A stretch of DNA of 33,998 bases from contig NZ_JAIESM010000094.1 of the NCBI RefSeq assembly GCF_019746015.1, forward strand, positions 1 through 33,998, given 5' to 3'. This document shows, piece after piece, positions 15,129 through 22,292 of the stretch. This DNA comes from Sphingomonas sp. (GTDB taxonomy: Bacteria; Pseudomonadota; Alphaproteobacteria; Sphingomonadales; Sphingomonadaceae). The first letter of the stretch is position 1; each line of letters starts with the position of its first letter. A program made the translations under genes and the position numbers. The notes beneath the pieces are model-generated. The model searched no databases. It saw nothing but the letters and a program-made list of their open reading frames with translations, and was not told the origin of the DNA.

Positions 15129-15878
15129 ATGGCACGATTGTTGACGGGCGCGGTTCTGGCGCTGATCGCGGGTACGAGCACCGCCTGGGCGCAGGCAACG
15201 CAGGTGCAGCTGCCGCCCCCGGGTGGCGATGGCGGGCAGATAACGCGCGAGCAGGCCATGGCAGAGGCCGCGCGCCGCTTTGACGCGATGGATACCAACA
15301 AGGATGGCGTCGTGACACCGGAAGAGCGCCGCGCCTTTGCCGAACAGCGCCGCGCCCAGGCGGGACCGGGCATGCCCCCGCCCCCGGGCGGCCCCGATCC
15401 GCTGGGCGGCCCCGGCTATGGCGGCGGCGGGCGCTTTGGCGGCGGCGGTGGCGGCCTTGGCTTGATCGAGCGGCTGGATCGCGACGGAGACGGCCGGGTG
15501 ACGCGTGCCGAATATGAAGCCCCGTTCGACCGGATGGACACCAACAAGGATGGCTTCATCGATCAGCAGGAAGCACAGGCCGCCGGCCAGGCAATGGCCG
15601 CGGGCTTTGGCGGCGGCCAGGGCGGCGGCCTGCGCGGCCGGCGCTTCGGCAATGGCCAGATGATCATGCGACTGGACCGAGACGGCGACGGCCGCGTCAG
15701 CCGCGCCGAATATGGCGCCCCGTTCGAGCGGATGGACGCCAATCGCGACGGGGTGGTCGATCAGGCTGAAATGGCGGCGGTGCGCGAACGGATGCAGGGC
15801 CGCTTCGGCCAGCGCGGCGGCCCCAACGGCCCGATGTTGCGCCCCGAGCGCGGCATGGGCCAGCCCGAACCGCAATGA
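15129..15878 (+). CDS. Exported EF-hand calcium-binding protein
   Basis: 249 residues with a signal peptide (MARLLTGAVLALIAGTSTAWAQ, cut after about residue 21), so periplasmic or secreted. Five EF-hand loops are visible: DTNKDGVVTPEE (55-66), DRDGDGRVTRAE (117-128), DTNKDGFIDQQE (137-148), DRDGDGRVSRAE (183-194) and DANRDGVVDQAE (203-214). All have Asp at position 1, Asp at 5 and Glu at 12. Loops 2-3 and 4-5 form two copies of a pair with 20-residue spacing, 66 residues apart, so an internal duplication occurred; glycine-rich linkers separate them. The start with AAGAGG six nt upstream begins the signal peptide; an earlier in-frame start is rejected. It lies just before a two-component system and may be its target or partner. 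Confidence 0.92.
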   Translation: MARLLTGAVLALIAGTSTAWAQATQVQLPPPGGDGGQITREQAMAEAARRFDAMDTNKDGVVTPEERRAFAEQRRAQAGPGMPPPPGGPDPLGGPGYGGGGRFGGGGGGLGLIERLDRDGDGRVTRAEYEAPFDRMDTNKDGFIDQQEAQAAGQAMAAGFGGGQGGGLRGRRFGNGQMIMRLDRDGDGRVSRAEYGAPFERMDANRDGVVDQAEMAAVRERMQGRFGQRGGPNGPMLRPERGMGQPEPQ

Positions 15879-15881
15879 CCC

Positions 15882-15936
15882 ACCGGGACGACAACTCCCG
15901 GTCGCCGGGCGGGCACCCCCTCCCCGCCCGTCCGGC
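15882..15936 (+). terminator. Two adjacent stem-loops after the EF-hand gene
   Basis: Hairpin one: ACCGGGA (15882-15888) with TCCCGGT (15896-15902), 7 bp. Hairpin two: 15904-15914 with 15926-15936, 11 bp including one G-U pair. Neither is followed by T residues. They lie between the EF-hand and response-regulator genes on the same strand and could reduce read-through or stabilise the upstream message. Confidence 0.4.
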
Positions 15937-15968
15937 GTCCTGACTCCCTGTTTCTGGTGACCGACGCG

Positions 15969-16691
15969 ATGACGCCCGATCAGCCGCATCTTCTGCTTGT
16001 CGACGACGAACGATCGATCCGCGAGCCGCTGGCGCATTTCCTAGCCAAGCAGGGCTTTCGCGTCACCCAGGCCGCCAATGCCGAACAGGCGCGCCAGCGG
16101 CTGGCCGCCTATGCGATCGACCTCGCCATTCTCGACATCATGATGCCCGGCGAAGACGGATTGAGCCTGACGCGACATATCCGCGCGTCGGGCGACGTGC
16201 CGGTCATCCTGCTTACCGCCCGCACCGAGGAGACCGACCGGATCGTCGGCCTCGAAATGGGCGCGGACGATTATGTCGTGAAGCCCTTTTCCCCGCGCGA
16301 ACTGGCAACGCGGGTGCGGGTGGTGCTGCGCCGCGTGGCCAATGGCGGCGCGCGGCTGCACCCGCCAGAGGCGAACAGCTATGGTTTTGCCGGCTGGGTA
16401 CTGAAGACCGGCGAGCGCGCGCTGATCGACCGCGACGGCGTGTCGGTGGCGTTGTCAACGGGTGAGTATAATCTGCTGCTGGCGCTGGTGCAGCGGCCGC
16501 GCCAGGTGCTGACCCGCGACCAGCTGCTCGATCTGACACAGGGGCGCGAAGCGAATGCCTTTGATCGCTCGATCGACAATCAGGTCAGCCGGCTGCGCCG
16601 CAAGATCGAGCCGGACAGCCGGGCACCCGAAATCATCAAGACCGTGTGGGGCGGCGGCTATACGCTGGCGGCCGAAGTCACCCGGCTGTGA
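15969..16691 (+). CDS. Two-component response regulator, OmpR/PhoB family
   Basis: 240 residues. The receiver domain has the acidic pair D12/D13 (LLVDDE), the phospho-acceptor D56 (LAILDIMMPGEDG), Thr83 (ILLTAR) and Lys105 (YVVKPF), so it is a complete phosphorylatable receiver. The C-terminal winged helix (about 135-235) contains STGEYNLLLALVQRPRQVLTRDQLLDLTQGR and ends with RSIDNQVSRLRRKIE and IKTVWGGGYTLA, the DNA-recognition and wing elements of the OmpR family. The ATG at 15969 is chosen because GGTGA stands 8 nt before it; a GTG at 15957 is the other possible start. The stop overlaps the kinase gene start (GTGA), making an operon. Target genes unknown; the EF-hand gene upstream is a candidate. 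Confidence 0.95.
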   Translation: MTPDQPHLLLVDDERSIREPLAHFLAKQGFRVTQAANAEQARQRLAAYAIDLAILDIMMPGEDGLSLTRHIRASGDVPVILLTARTEETDRIVGLEMGADDYVVKPFSPRELATRVRVVLRRVANGGARLHPPEANSYGFAGWVLKTGERALIDRDGVSVALSTGEYNLLLALVQRPRQVLTRDQLLDLTQGREANAFDRSIDNQVSRLRRKIEPDSRAPEIIKTVWGGGYTLAAEVTRL

Positions 16692-18043
16692 ACCGCCTGC
16701 GCCTGTGGCCGCGCCGGCTGGTCAGCCAGATCGCGCTGGTGATCGCGGTGGCGCTGTTCGTCGCACAGGCGATCAACTTCGCGCTGATCTATCAGGGGCG
16801 CCGCCAGATGCGCATCCAGCAGGCGGTCAGCCCGGCGCTGACGCGGGTGCTGGATGCCGAGGAGCGCATCGCCGCCGGCCGGTTCCGGCCAGGTCCGCGC
16901 GCGCGTGTGCGGCTGGCGCAGGACAATCCGGTTTCGAACGCCGCCACCGGCCGTGCCGATATCGAGCAGGCCCTTCGTGCGGCGCTCATTGAAGCCGGCA
17001 TCAAGCCGGGCCGCATCGTGAGCGAAGTGCGCCGCATCCAGCCCGACGATCCGCTGCTGCAACTGATGCCGCCACGACGGGTGGAACGGCTGTTGCGCTC
17101 TGGCAGGATGCTGGTGATCGGCGTGGAGCGCGCTGACGGCACCTGGCTGGAGCTGCGCTCGATCGTGGCCGATGATGACGGCCGGCTGCTCGGCGTGCTG
17201 ATCGTGCAGACGCTGATCACCTATATCGTCATCCTGCTGCCGCTCTTGTGGATCACCCGGCGCATCTCGCGGCCCATCCAGTCGCTGGCGGCGGCGGCGG
17301 AAGGGTTCAAGCCCGGCGGCAGCGCCGAACCGCCGATCGAGGCAAGCGGCCCGATCGAGGTGCGCGTGCTGGTGGAGGCGTTCAATGCGCTGCGCACCCG
17401 GGTCGGCGCGATGCTGGACGAGAAGGACCGGATGCTGGGCGCGATCGGCCACGACTTGCGCACGCCGCTGGCCGCGCTGCGCGTGCGGATCGAGTCGGTG
17501 GAGGACGACGCCGACCGCGCGACCATGGCCGAGACGATTGCCGAGATGAGCCGGATGCTCGACGACATTCTGTCGCTCGCGCGGCTGGGCCGGCCGAGCG
17601 AGCCAGCGTCGGAGGTTGATGTCGGCGCGCTGGTCGATGCGGTGGCGGCGGATTTTCAGGCGCTGGGCGCCGCCGTCACCTGCGCGCCGGTTGACCGGAT
17701 CACGCTGCGCCTGCGCCCGGCATTGATGCGACGCGCGGTGCGCAACCTGGTCGAAAATGCGGTGAAATATGCGGGCGCCGCCGAAATCCTGGTTGCCGCC
17801 GACCGGGCGGGCGTCACCATTTGCGTGGTCGATTCCGGCCCCGGCCTGCCCCCCGATCAGCTCGACCGCGTGTTCGATGCCTTCACCCGGCTGGAAGCAT
17901 CGCGCAACAGCGATACCGGTGGCGCCGGGCTCGGCCTGACGCTGGCGCGCGCGATCGTGCAGGAGGCTGGCGGTACCCTGACCCTCGCCAACCGGCCCGA
18001 AGGCGGGCTGGCCGCGACCATCACCCTGCCGCGCGGGGCCTGA
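16688..18043 (+). CDS. Sensor histidine kinase (HAMP-HisKA-HATPase)
   Basis: 451-residue inner-membrane kinase, partner of the response regulator. TM1 spans about 12-34, a periplasmic sensor of about 130 residues follows, TM2 is 168-189 and a HAMP linker is about 190-243. The HisKA box DRMLGAIGHDLRTPLAALR contains the phospho-acceptor His255. ATPase boxes are RNLVENAVKYA (352-362), DSGPGLP (382-388) and GGAGLGLTLARAIV (411-424), so the catalytic core is intact. The start is a GTG overlapping the regulator's TGA; an upstream in-frame ATG at 16646 would put extra residues inside the regulator gene and is rejected. The sensor domain has no recognised fold here; it is rich in arginine and leucine and gives no clear hint to the ligand. 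Confidence 0.95.
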   Translation: MNRLRLWPRRLVSQIALVIAVALFVAQAINFALIYQGRRQMRIQQAVSPALTRVLDAEERIAAGRFRPGPRARVRLAQDNPVSNAATGRADIEQALRAALIEAGIKPGRIVSEVRRIQPDDPLLQLMPPRRVERLLRSGRMLVIGVERADGTWLELRSIVADDDGRLLGVLIVQTLITYIVILLPLLWITRRISRPIQSLAAAAEGFKPGGSAEPPIEASGPIEVRVLVEAFNALRTRVGAMLDEKDRMLGAIGHDLRTPLAALRVRIESVEDDADRATMAETIAEMSRMLDDILSLARLGRPSEPASEVDVGALVDAVAADFQALGAAVTCAPVDRITLRLRPALMRRAVRNLVENAVKYAGAAEILVAADRAGVTICVVDSGPGLPPDQLDRVFDAFTRLEASRNSDTGGAGLGLTLARAIVQEAGGTLTLANRPEGGLAATITLPRGA

Positions 18044-18047
18044 CCGG

Positions 18048-18215
18048 TCAGAATATCAGGGTGTAGATGCAGACGAAAAAGGCGGTGAAGCTGAGCGCGA
18101 ACAGCTTCAGGTCTTCGTCGCGGCTGGGCGCGGTTTCGTCGGCGCGGTGGCGCCGCACCAGCACGTTGCGGATCGGATGGCCCTGGCGGATGGGCGGTTG
18201 TCTATCGAATGCCAT
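18048..18215 (-). CDS. Small single-pass membrane protein, unknown function
   Basis: 55-residue open frame beginning MAFDRQPPIRQGHPIRN. A basic N-terminal half (RNVLVRRHRADE) is followed by a hydrophobic C-terminal helix from about residue 36 (LKLFALSFTAFFVCIYTLIF) that ends the protein. Positive-inside logic predicts a cytoplasmic N terminus with the tail inserted in the inner membrane. It is convergent with the histidine kinase, stop codons five nt apart. Codon use resembles neighbouring genes (mostly G or C in third positions). No clear ribosome site is seen. I recall no named family; conservation in relatives would decide whether it is real. Confidence 0.6.
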   Translation of the reverse strand: MAFDRQPPIRQGHPIRNVLVRRHRADETAPSRDEDLKLFALSFTAFFVCIYTLIF

Positions 18216-18269
18216 GCACGGCAGTTAACGCCGCGTTTACATTTCCGGCCAGAGGCGAAAATGGTTAAG

Positions 18270-18411
18270 CCCCGTCCAGTCTTGGGACGGGGGTTGTTCC
18301 TCGATGAGTGTTTGGGAAGGGCGCGGTTCACGCCCTTGCCGGCACCAGCCCGCTCCCCCACCCGGCCACCCATCGGCAGTATCTTGTGGGTGGCCGGGTG
18401 GGGGAGCGGGC
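18270..18411. repeat. Cluster of three stem-loops including a 25-bp perfect inverted repeat
   Basis: Three palindromes follow each other: CCCCGTCC/GGACGGGG (18270-18292, loop 7), AAGGGCG/CGCCCTT (18317-18337, loop 7), and a long one with 25-bp perfect arms (18348-18372 with 18387-18411, loop 14). None is followed by a T tract. They fill the non-coding gap between the small membrane protein and the chemotaxis receptor, just beyond that receptor's terminator. The long hairpin resembles dispersed GC-rich palindromes of sphingomonad genomes, but no second copy is in this window. Confidence 0.7.
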
Positions 18412-18424
18412 CGGAACCGCTACG

Positions 18425-18451
18425 AAAAAAGCCGCATCCAGCGGCTTTTTT
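18425..18451. terminator. Intrinsic terminator of the chemotaxis receptor gene
   Basis: AAAAAAGCCGC and GCGGCTTTTTT form an 11-bp stem around ATCCA. It sits 10 nt past the stop of the minus-strand chemotaxis receptor gene, and read on that strand the stem ends in six T residues. Because the A and T runs are symmetrical it can also act on the plus strand. Confidence 0.88.
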
Positions 18452-18461
18452 GCGTCGACTC

Positions 18462-20318
18462 TCAAAACTCGGCCCAATCGTCATCCGGCTGGGCGAGCGC
18501 GAGTGCGCCGCTGGTTTGCGAAAGGGCTTGTGGGCGGGCGCGCACAACGGGTGCGGCAGGCCGTGCCTCCACCGCCGGCTGCGCCGCGCGCACCGGTGCC
18601 GCTACCGCGCGATTGCCGATGTCGAACATGTTGACGGCATCCTCCAGCGCCCGCGCCTCTCGCGCCAGATTGACGCAGGTGGCGTTGGTTTCCTCAACCA
18701 TGGCCGCGTTCTGCTGCGTGCCAACGTTCATGTCGCCGACGGCGGCGCTGATCTGGGAAACGCTGGCCGACTGGCGTTCAACGACCGCGCTGATCTGTTC
18801 GGCGAGCGTGCTGACCTGCGTCGTCTGCGTCATGATCAGGTTGAGCGCCGCGCCTGACCGCTCGACCAGCGACACGCCCGTCTCGACCTGGGCAGAGGCC
18901 GAAGCGATGATCGACTTCACGTCCTTTGCTGCATCGGCCGAGCGCTGGGCAAGCGCGCGCACTTCGGTGGCGACAACCGCAAAGCCACGGCCGGCATCGC
19001 CCGCACGCGCGGCCTCGACCCCGGCGTTCAGCGCGAGCAAATTGGTCTGGAAGGCAATGGCGTCGATCAGCGAGGCGATCTCCCCGATCCGCGCCGAACT
19101 GGCGGCGATCGCCTGCATCGCCCCGGCCGACTCGCTGGCGACGGCCACGCCCTGTTCGGCGGCGCGGGTCGCGCTTTCAGCACCAGTTGCCACGTCGCGC
19201 ACCTGCGTAGCGGCGACGCGCGCGCTGTCCGTCAGTTCGGCAATGGCAGCGGCGGTTTCCTCCAGGCTTGCCGCCTGGCGCGAGGTGCGATTGGCCAGAT
19301 CGGTCGACGCCATTTCGATGTCGGATGCGGCGATCCGCGCCGACTCGACCCGCGCACCGATGCCGCCGATCGCCTCGCGCAGCTTGGCCATCGCATTGTT
19401 GAAATCGTCGCGCAGGCTGGCAAAGGTGCCATCCACCTCATGGCCCAGCTGATGGGTCAGATCGCCCGCCGCCAGCGCCGACAGCGCCGTGCCGACATGG
19501 CCGACCACCGCCATCGTTTCATCCGCGCGGTGCTGTTCGTTGATCGCCGATTCCTTGAAGCTTTCCATGGCCTCGGCCAGCTGGCCCACTTCGTCGCGCC
19601 GGTCACGCGCGGGCACCGCGACACCCAGATCGCCACTGGCAAGCGCGGTCATCGCTTTCGTCATCGCGCTGATCGGCTGCGCGATCGAGCGGCGCAGGAA
19701 GATCGCCGCGCCAATCGCAATGCCCAGCACCGCGACGACCGCTGCCGCCGTCATCGCAACCGATGCGGCATAAATGGCCGCGACCTGTTGCCCGGCGGCA
19801 GTCGCGCCCGCTTCGCTGCGCTTCACGATGGCGCCGAGCGCGTCGCGCGTCGCGTCATAGGCTTTGCGCGTCGGCCCCTTGAAATGCGCCATGGCCTCCG
19901 CCTGATGCCCGGCACGCGACAGTGCCAGCCATTCGCCGTTGCGCACCTCCAGCGTATCGAACGCCTGGTTGAAGCGGGCGAAATCGGCGCGGTCGTGCGC
20001 GCTTTTCAGCATCCGGGCATAGTCGCCGCGAAGCTTGTCGAAATGGGTGCGTTCGCCGGCGATCTTGGCCTCGGCATCGGCCAGCGCCTTGGCATCGCTG
20101 GCAGTGAAATGCCGCCAGCCATAAAGGCGCAGCTCCGCCAGCGACAGCTGCAGCCCGCTGGCCGCGCGCACCGCCGGCAGCCATTGGCCGGCGACTTCGC
20201 TGGCCTTGCCGTTCACCCGGCTGATCTGGGCAAGCGCGAACAGGCTGAACCCCAGAATGACGACCGCCACTGCCCCGAGTGCGGTGATCACCTTGGTATT
20301 GATCGACCAGTTCTTCAT
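18462..20318 (-). CDS. Methyl-accepting chemotaxis protein
   Basis: 618 residues. TM1 is about 10-30, a helical periplasmic sensor of the four-helix-bundle type spans 31-180, and TM2 is 184-208. A HAMP domain (209-262) is followed by a second HAMP-like region (about 270-325). The signalling domain has its hairpin tip at 411-461, with the conserved core [20 protein letters not shown]. Alanine-rich heptads with Glu/Gln pairs (for example SLEETAAAI) are probable methylation sites. The last residues DDDWAEF resemble the WxxF-type pentapeptide that tethers CheR/CheB. The start at 20318 follows GGGGAA and begins the first TM; the longer frame to 20381 is not supported. No che genes are nearby, so it is an orphan receptor. 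Confidence 0.95.
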   Translation of the reverse strand: MKNWSINTKVITALGAVAVVILGFSLFALAQISRVNGKASEVAGQWLPAVRAASGLQLSLAELRLYGWRHFTASDAKALADAEAKIAGERTHFDKLRGDYARMLKSAHDRADFARFNQAFDTLEVRNGEWLALSRAGHQAEAMAHFKGPTRKAYDATRDALGAIVKRSEAGATAAGQQVAAIYAASVAMTAAAVVAVLGIAIGAAIFLRRSIAQPISAMTKAMTALASGDLGVAVPARDRRDEVGQLAEAMESFKESAINEQHRADETMAVVGHVGTALSALAAGDLTHQLGHEVDGTFASLRDDFNNAMAKLREAIGGIGARVESARIAASDIEMASTDLANRTSRQAASLEETAAAIAELTDSARVAATQVRDVATGAESATRAAEQGVAVASESAGAMQAIAASSARIGEIASLIDAIAFQTNLLALNAGVEAARAGDAGRGFAVVATEVRALAQRSADAAKDVKSIIASASAQVETGVSLVERSGAALNLIMTQTTQVSTLAEQISAVVERQSASVSQISAAVGDMNVGTQQNAAMVEETNATCVNLAREARALEDAVNMFDIGNRAVAAPVRAAQPAVEARPAAPVVRARPQALSQTSGALALAQPDDDWAEF

Positions 20319-20649
20319 TGCAGTTCCCCGTTTGACACGGCCGGCGGCACGGCTTCGTGGAGTATCTGGTGGACACTGCAATCGAGGTGTTCCGCCCCGG
20401 CAGCGCCAATGAAGGTTACAGCGATGTCAGCCATCCCAAGGAGGACTGGCCGTCTAAGTTTCTGGTGATACTAGTGAAATCACTTAGACAAAGTTAATGT
20501 CACGCTATTTTGACACTGAATTTGCCGTAAAATCACGGTGTCGGGCGCGCGTATCGAAACGGCCGCATAAGCGGAAAAAACAGGGTAAAGCGCACCGCCT
20601 TTTGGCCGTTCAACGGTTGATAACCACAAGCGCCAAAGGGGGGCCGCTC
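20319..20649. other. 331-nt intergenic region with possible gene remnant and inverted repeat
   Basis: This lies between the divergent chemotaxis receptor and DUF2490 genes. A short plus-strand frame (GTG 20357 to TAA 20497, 46 codons) has GC-rich third positions up to about 20450 and reads like part of a protein ([15 protein letters not shown]...), but no ribosome site or family was recognised. From 20450 the DNA turns AT-rich and carries the inverted repeat GTCTAAGT (20452-20459) / ACTTAGAC (20482-20489). A TTGACA at 20513 has no suitably spaced -10. Promoters of both flanking genes must be here but could not be placed. Confidence 0.5.
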
Positions 20650-21333
20650 ATGAACCGATCCGCGCTCGCGGCTGTGGTTGCCGCGCTGGCCGCGCTTGGC
20701 ACCGCCGCCCCCGCCCGCGCCGAGCAGGACGCACAGATCTGGCCGGTCGCCATCGTCCAGGGCAAGATAAAGCAGGATGCGATTTTCCTTGTGGAGGCGC
20801 AGCCCCGGATCACCGACGATGCCCAGCGGCTGGGGCAATTGCTGCTGCGCACCGGAATCGGTGTGCAGATCGGCAAGCGCAGCGCGATAATGTCGGGCTA
20901 TGCCTTCATCCGCACCGATCCCATCGACCGGCCGCTGACCAACGAGCACCGGCTGTGGCAACAACTGCAAGTGCCGCTCACCCCGGCAGGGGCGAAGCTG
21001 TCGATCACGTCGCGCACCCGGCTGGAGGAACGCTTTGTCGAGGGGTTTGGCGGGGTCGGCTGGCGGCTGCGCCAGCAGATCCGGCTTCAGCACCGGCTGG
21101 GCGGCAAATCGAAACTTTCGGCCGTGCTGTGGTCAGAACCCTTCTACAACTTCAACACCACCGACTGGGGCCAGCGCGCCGGGTGGGACCAGGTGCGCAC
21201 CTTCGCCGGCGTCGCCATTCCCTTGAGCAAGCACGTCACGGTCGAGCCCGGCTATCTGAACCAGACGGTGTTCCGCGCCAGCGGCACGCGCTACAACCAC
21301 ATCGCCAATGTCTGGCTGGTGGTGCGGTTATAG
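20650..21333 (+). CDS. Exported DUF2490-family protein
   Basis: 227 residues. A signal peptide of about 24 residues (MNRSALAAVVAALAALGT... ending APARA) precedes a mature part made of alternating hydrophobic and charged strands such as LSITSRTRLEERFVEG, WRLRQQIRLQHRLGG and LSAVLWSEPFYNFN, ending YNHIANVWLVVRL. This matches the DUF2490 family, predicted outer-membrane beta-barrel-like proteins of unknown function. Length is normal for the family. The ATG at 20650 is preceded by an AAAGGGGGG purine run and starts the signal peptide; the longer reading to 20497 is discarded. Gene stands alone, divergent from the chemotaxis receptor and convergent with ubiG across a pair of palindromic repeats. 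Confidence 0.85.
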   Translation: MNRSALAAVVAALAALGTAAPARAEQDAQIWPVAIVQGKIKQDAIFLVEAQPRITDDAQRLGQLLLRTGIGVQIGKRSAIMSGYAFIRTDPIDRPLTNEHRLWQQLQVPLTPAGAKLSITSRTRLEERFVEGFGGVGWRLRQQIRLQHRLGGKSKLSAVLWSEPFYNFNTTDWGQRAGWDQVRTFAGVAIPLSKHVTVEPGYLNQTVFRASGTRYNHIANVWLVVRL

Positions 21334-21375
21334 GGGACAGGAGCCGTCACCCCGTGGCGATGGCTGAAGACAAAG

Positions 21376-21479
21376 CCCCTCCCCTTCAGGGGAGGGGTTG
21401 GGGTGGAGCGCCTCCAGAATAGCGATGCGCTCGGCATAAAGGCCCCACCTCCCGACCTCCTCCCCTGAAGGGGAGGAGG
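21376..21479. repeat. Pair of GC-rich palindromic repeats in inverted orientation
   Basis: Copy one, 21376-21397, is a perfect palindrome around TC with 10-bp arms (CCCCTCCCCT/AGGGGAGGGG). Copy two, 21456-21479, has 11-bp arms (CCTCCTCCCCT/AGGGGAGGAGG) around GA. Each carries the same kind of flanking tail (GGTTGGGGTGG in copy one, GGTCGGGAGGTGGGG in the complement of copy two), so they are two copies of one element facing each other, separated by about 58 nt. They fill the gap between two convergent genes, a BIME-like arrangement that can end transcription both ways. Confidence 0.8.
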
Positions 21480-21489
21480 AGAGATCATC

Positions 21490-22212
21490 TCACCCCGCCG
21501 TTGCCGCGATGAAATAGTCGAGCGACAGATCGTCGCTCAGCACAAAGCCCTTGAGCGGCGAAAAGCCCAGGCCCCTCGTCTCGATCACGCTCAGCCCCGC
21601 GTCGCGCAAAATGTCGCTCAGCTCGTCGGGCTTCAGAAACTGGTGCCAGTCATGCGTGCCGCGCGGAATCTGGCCCGTCCCCTCGGCCAGGGTGATCAGC
21701 GCCAGACGTGACAGCGCCGTGCGGTTGGGGGTGGACAGCAGCATCAGCCCGCCCGGCGCCAGCGCCCCGGCCAGCCCGCGCACAAAGGCGGCCGGATCGA
21801 CCACATGCTCGATCACTTCCATGCTGGTGATCAGGTCGAAGCGCTCGCTGCCCAACGCCTCCACCGAGCCGACGCGGTAATCGATGCGCAGGCCGGACTG
21901 ATGGGCATGCGCGCGCGCGGCGTGGATATTCTCGGGCGCCGCGTCCAGCCCGGTCACCCGCGCGCCCAGCCGCGCCAGCGGCTCGCACAACAGGCCCGCG
22001 CCGCACCCCATGTCGAGCGCAGCCTTGCCCGCCAGCGGCGTGAAGCTGGCCGCCGGCAGCGCCCAATGCGCATTGGCCACCGCGCGCAGATAGCTGAGGC
22101 GGACCGGGTTCAGCCGGTGGAGCATGGCCGACGAGCCGGCCGGATTCCACCAATCCGCCGCCATCGCGCCGAAATGGCGCGCCTCGGCCGGGTTGATCGT
22201 GGTCTGCGTCAT
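21490..22212 (-). CDS. ubiG: Ubiquinone biosynthesis O-methyltransferase UbiG
   Basis: 240-residue SAM-dependent methyltransferase that carries out both O-methylation steps of ubiquinone synthesis. The start region INPAEARHFGAMAADWWNPAGSSAMLHRLNPVRLSYL is the family hallmark. SAM motif I is ALDMGCGAGLLCEPLARLG (about 65-83), the acidic LDAAPENI follows, then FDLITSMEVIEHV and GGLMLLSTPNRT, and the C-terminal GTHDWHQFLKPDEL is also typical of UbiG. Length is normal. The gene is divergent from lysC with about 80 nt between, an arrangement I expect in sphingomonads but cannot verify here. Core metabolic gene; nothing unusual was seen. Confidence 0.97.
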   Translation of the reverse strand: MTQTTINPAEARHFGAMAADWWNPAGSSAMLHRLNPVRLSYLRAVANAHWALPAASFTPLAGKAALDMGCGAGLLCEPLARLGARVTGLDAAPENIHAARAHAHQSGLRIDYRVGSVEALGSERFDLITSMEVIEHVVDPAAFVRGLAGALAPGGLMLLSTPNRTALSRLALITLAEGTGQIPRGTHDWHQFLKPDELSDILRDAGLSVIETRGLGFSPLKGFVLSDDLSLDYFIAATAG

Positions 22213-22292
22213 CTGCTGCCCTTGCGCTTGCCAATCGGAGGCTGCCCAATTATCAGCCTGCGCCTTCCGGCGAAAGGACCCTTGGCCCGACT

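Noticed and set aside
15429..15465. Glycine-rich repeats in the EF-hand gene as a DNA repeat array
   Set aside because: They are short GGC-codon runs forming protein linkers, not regularly spaced repeats; no CRISPR-like structure.
19440..20468. 342-residue plus-strand frame
   Set aside because: Antisense to the chemotaxis receptor; no domain or ribosome site.
20513..20536. TTGACA with TAAAAT as a promoter
   Set aside because: The two boxes are only 12 nt apart, too close for a sigma70 promoter.
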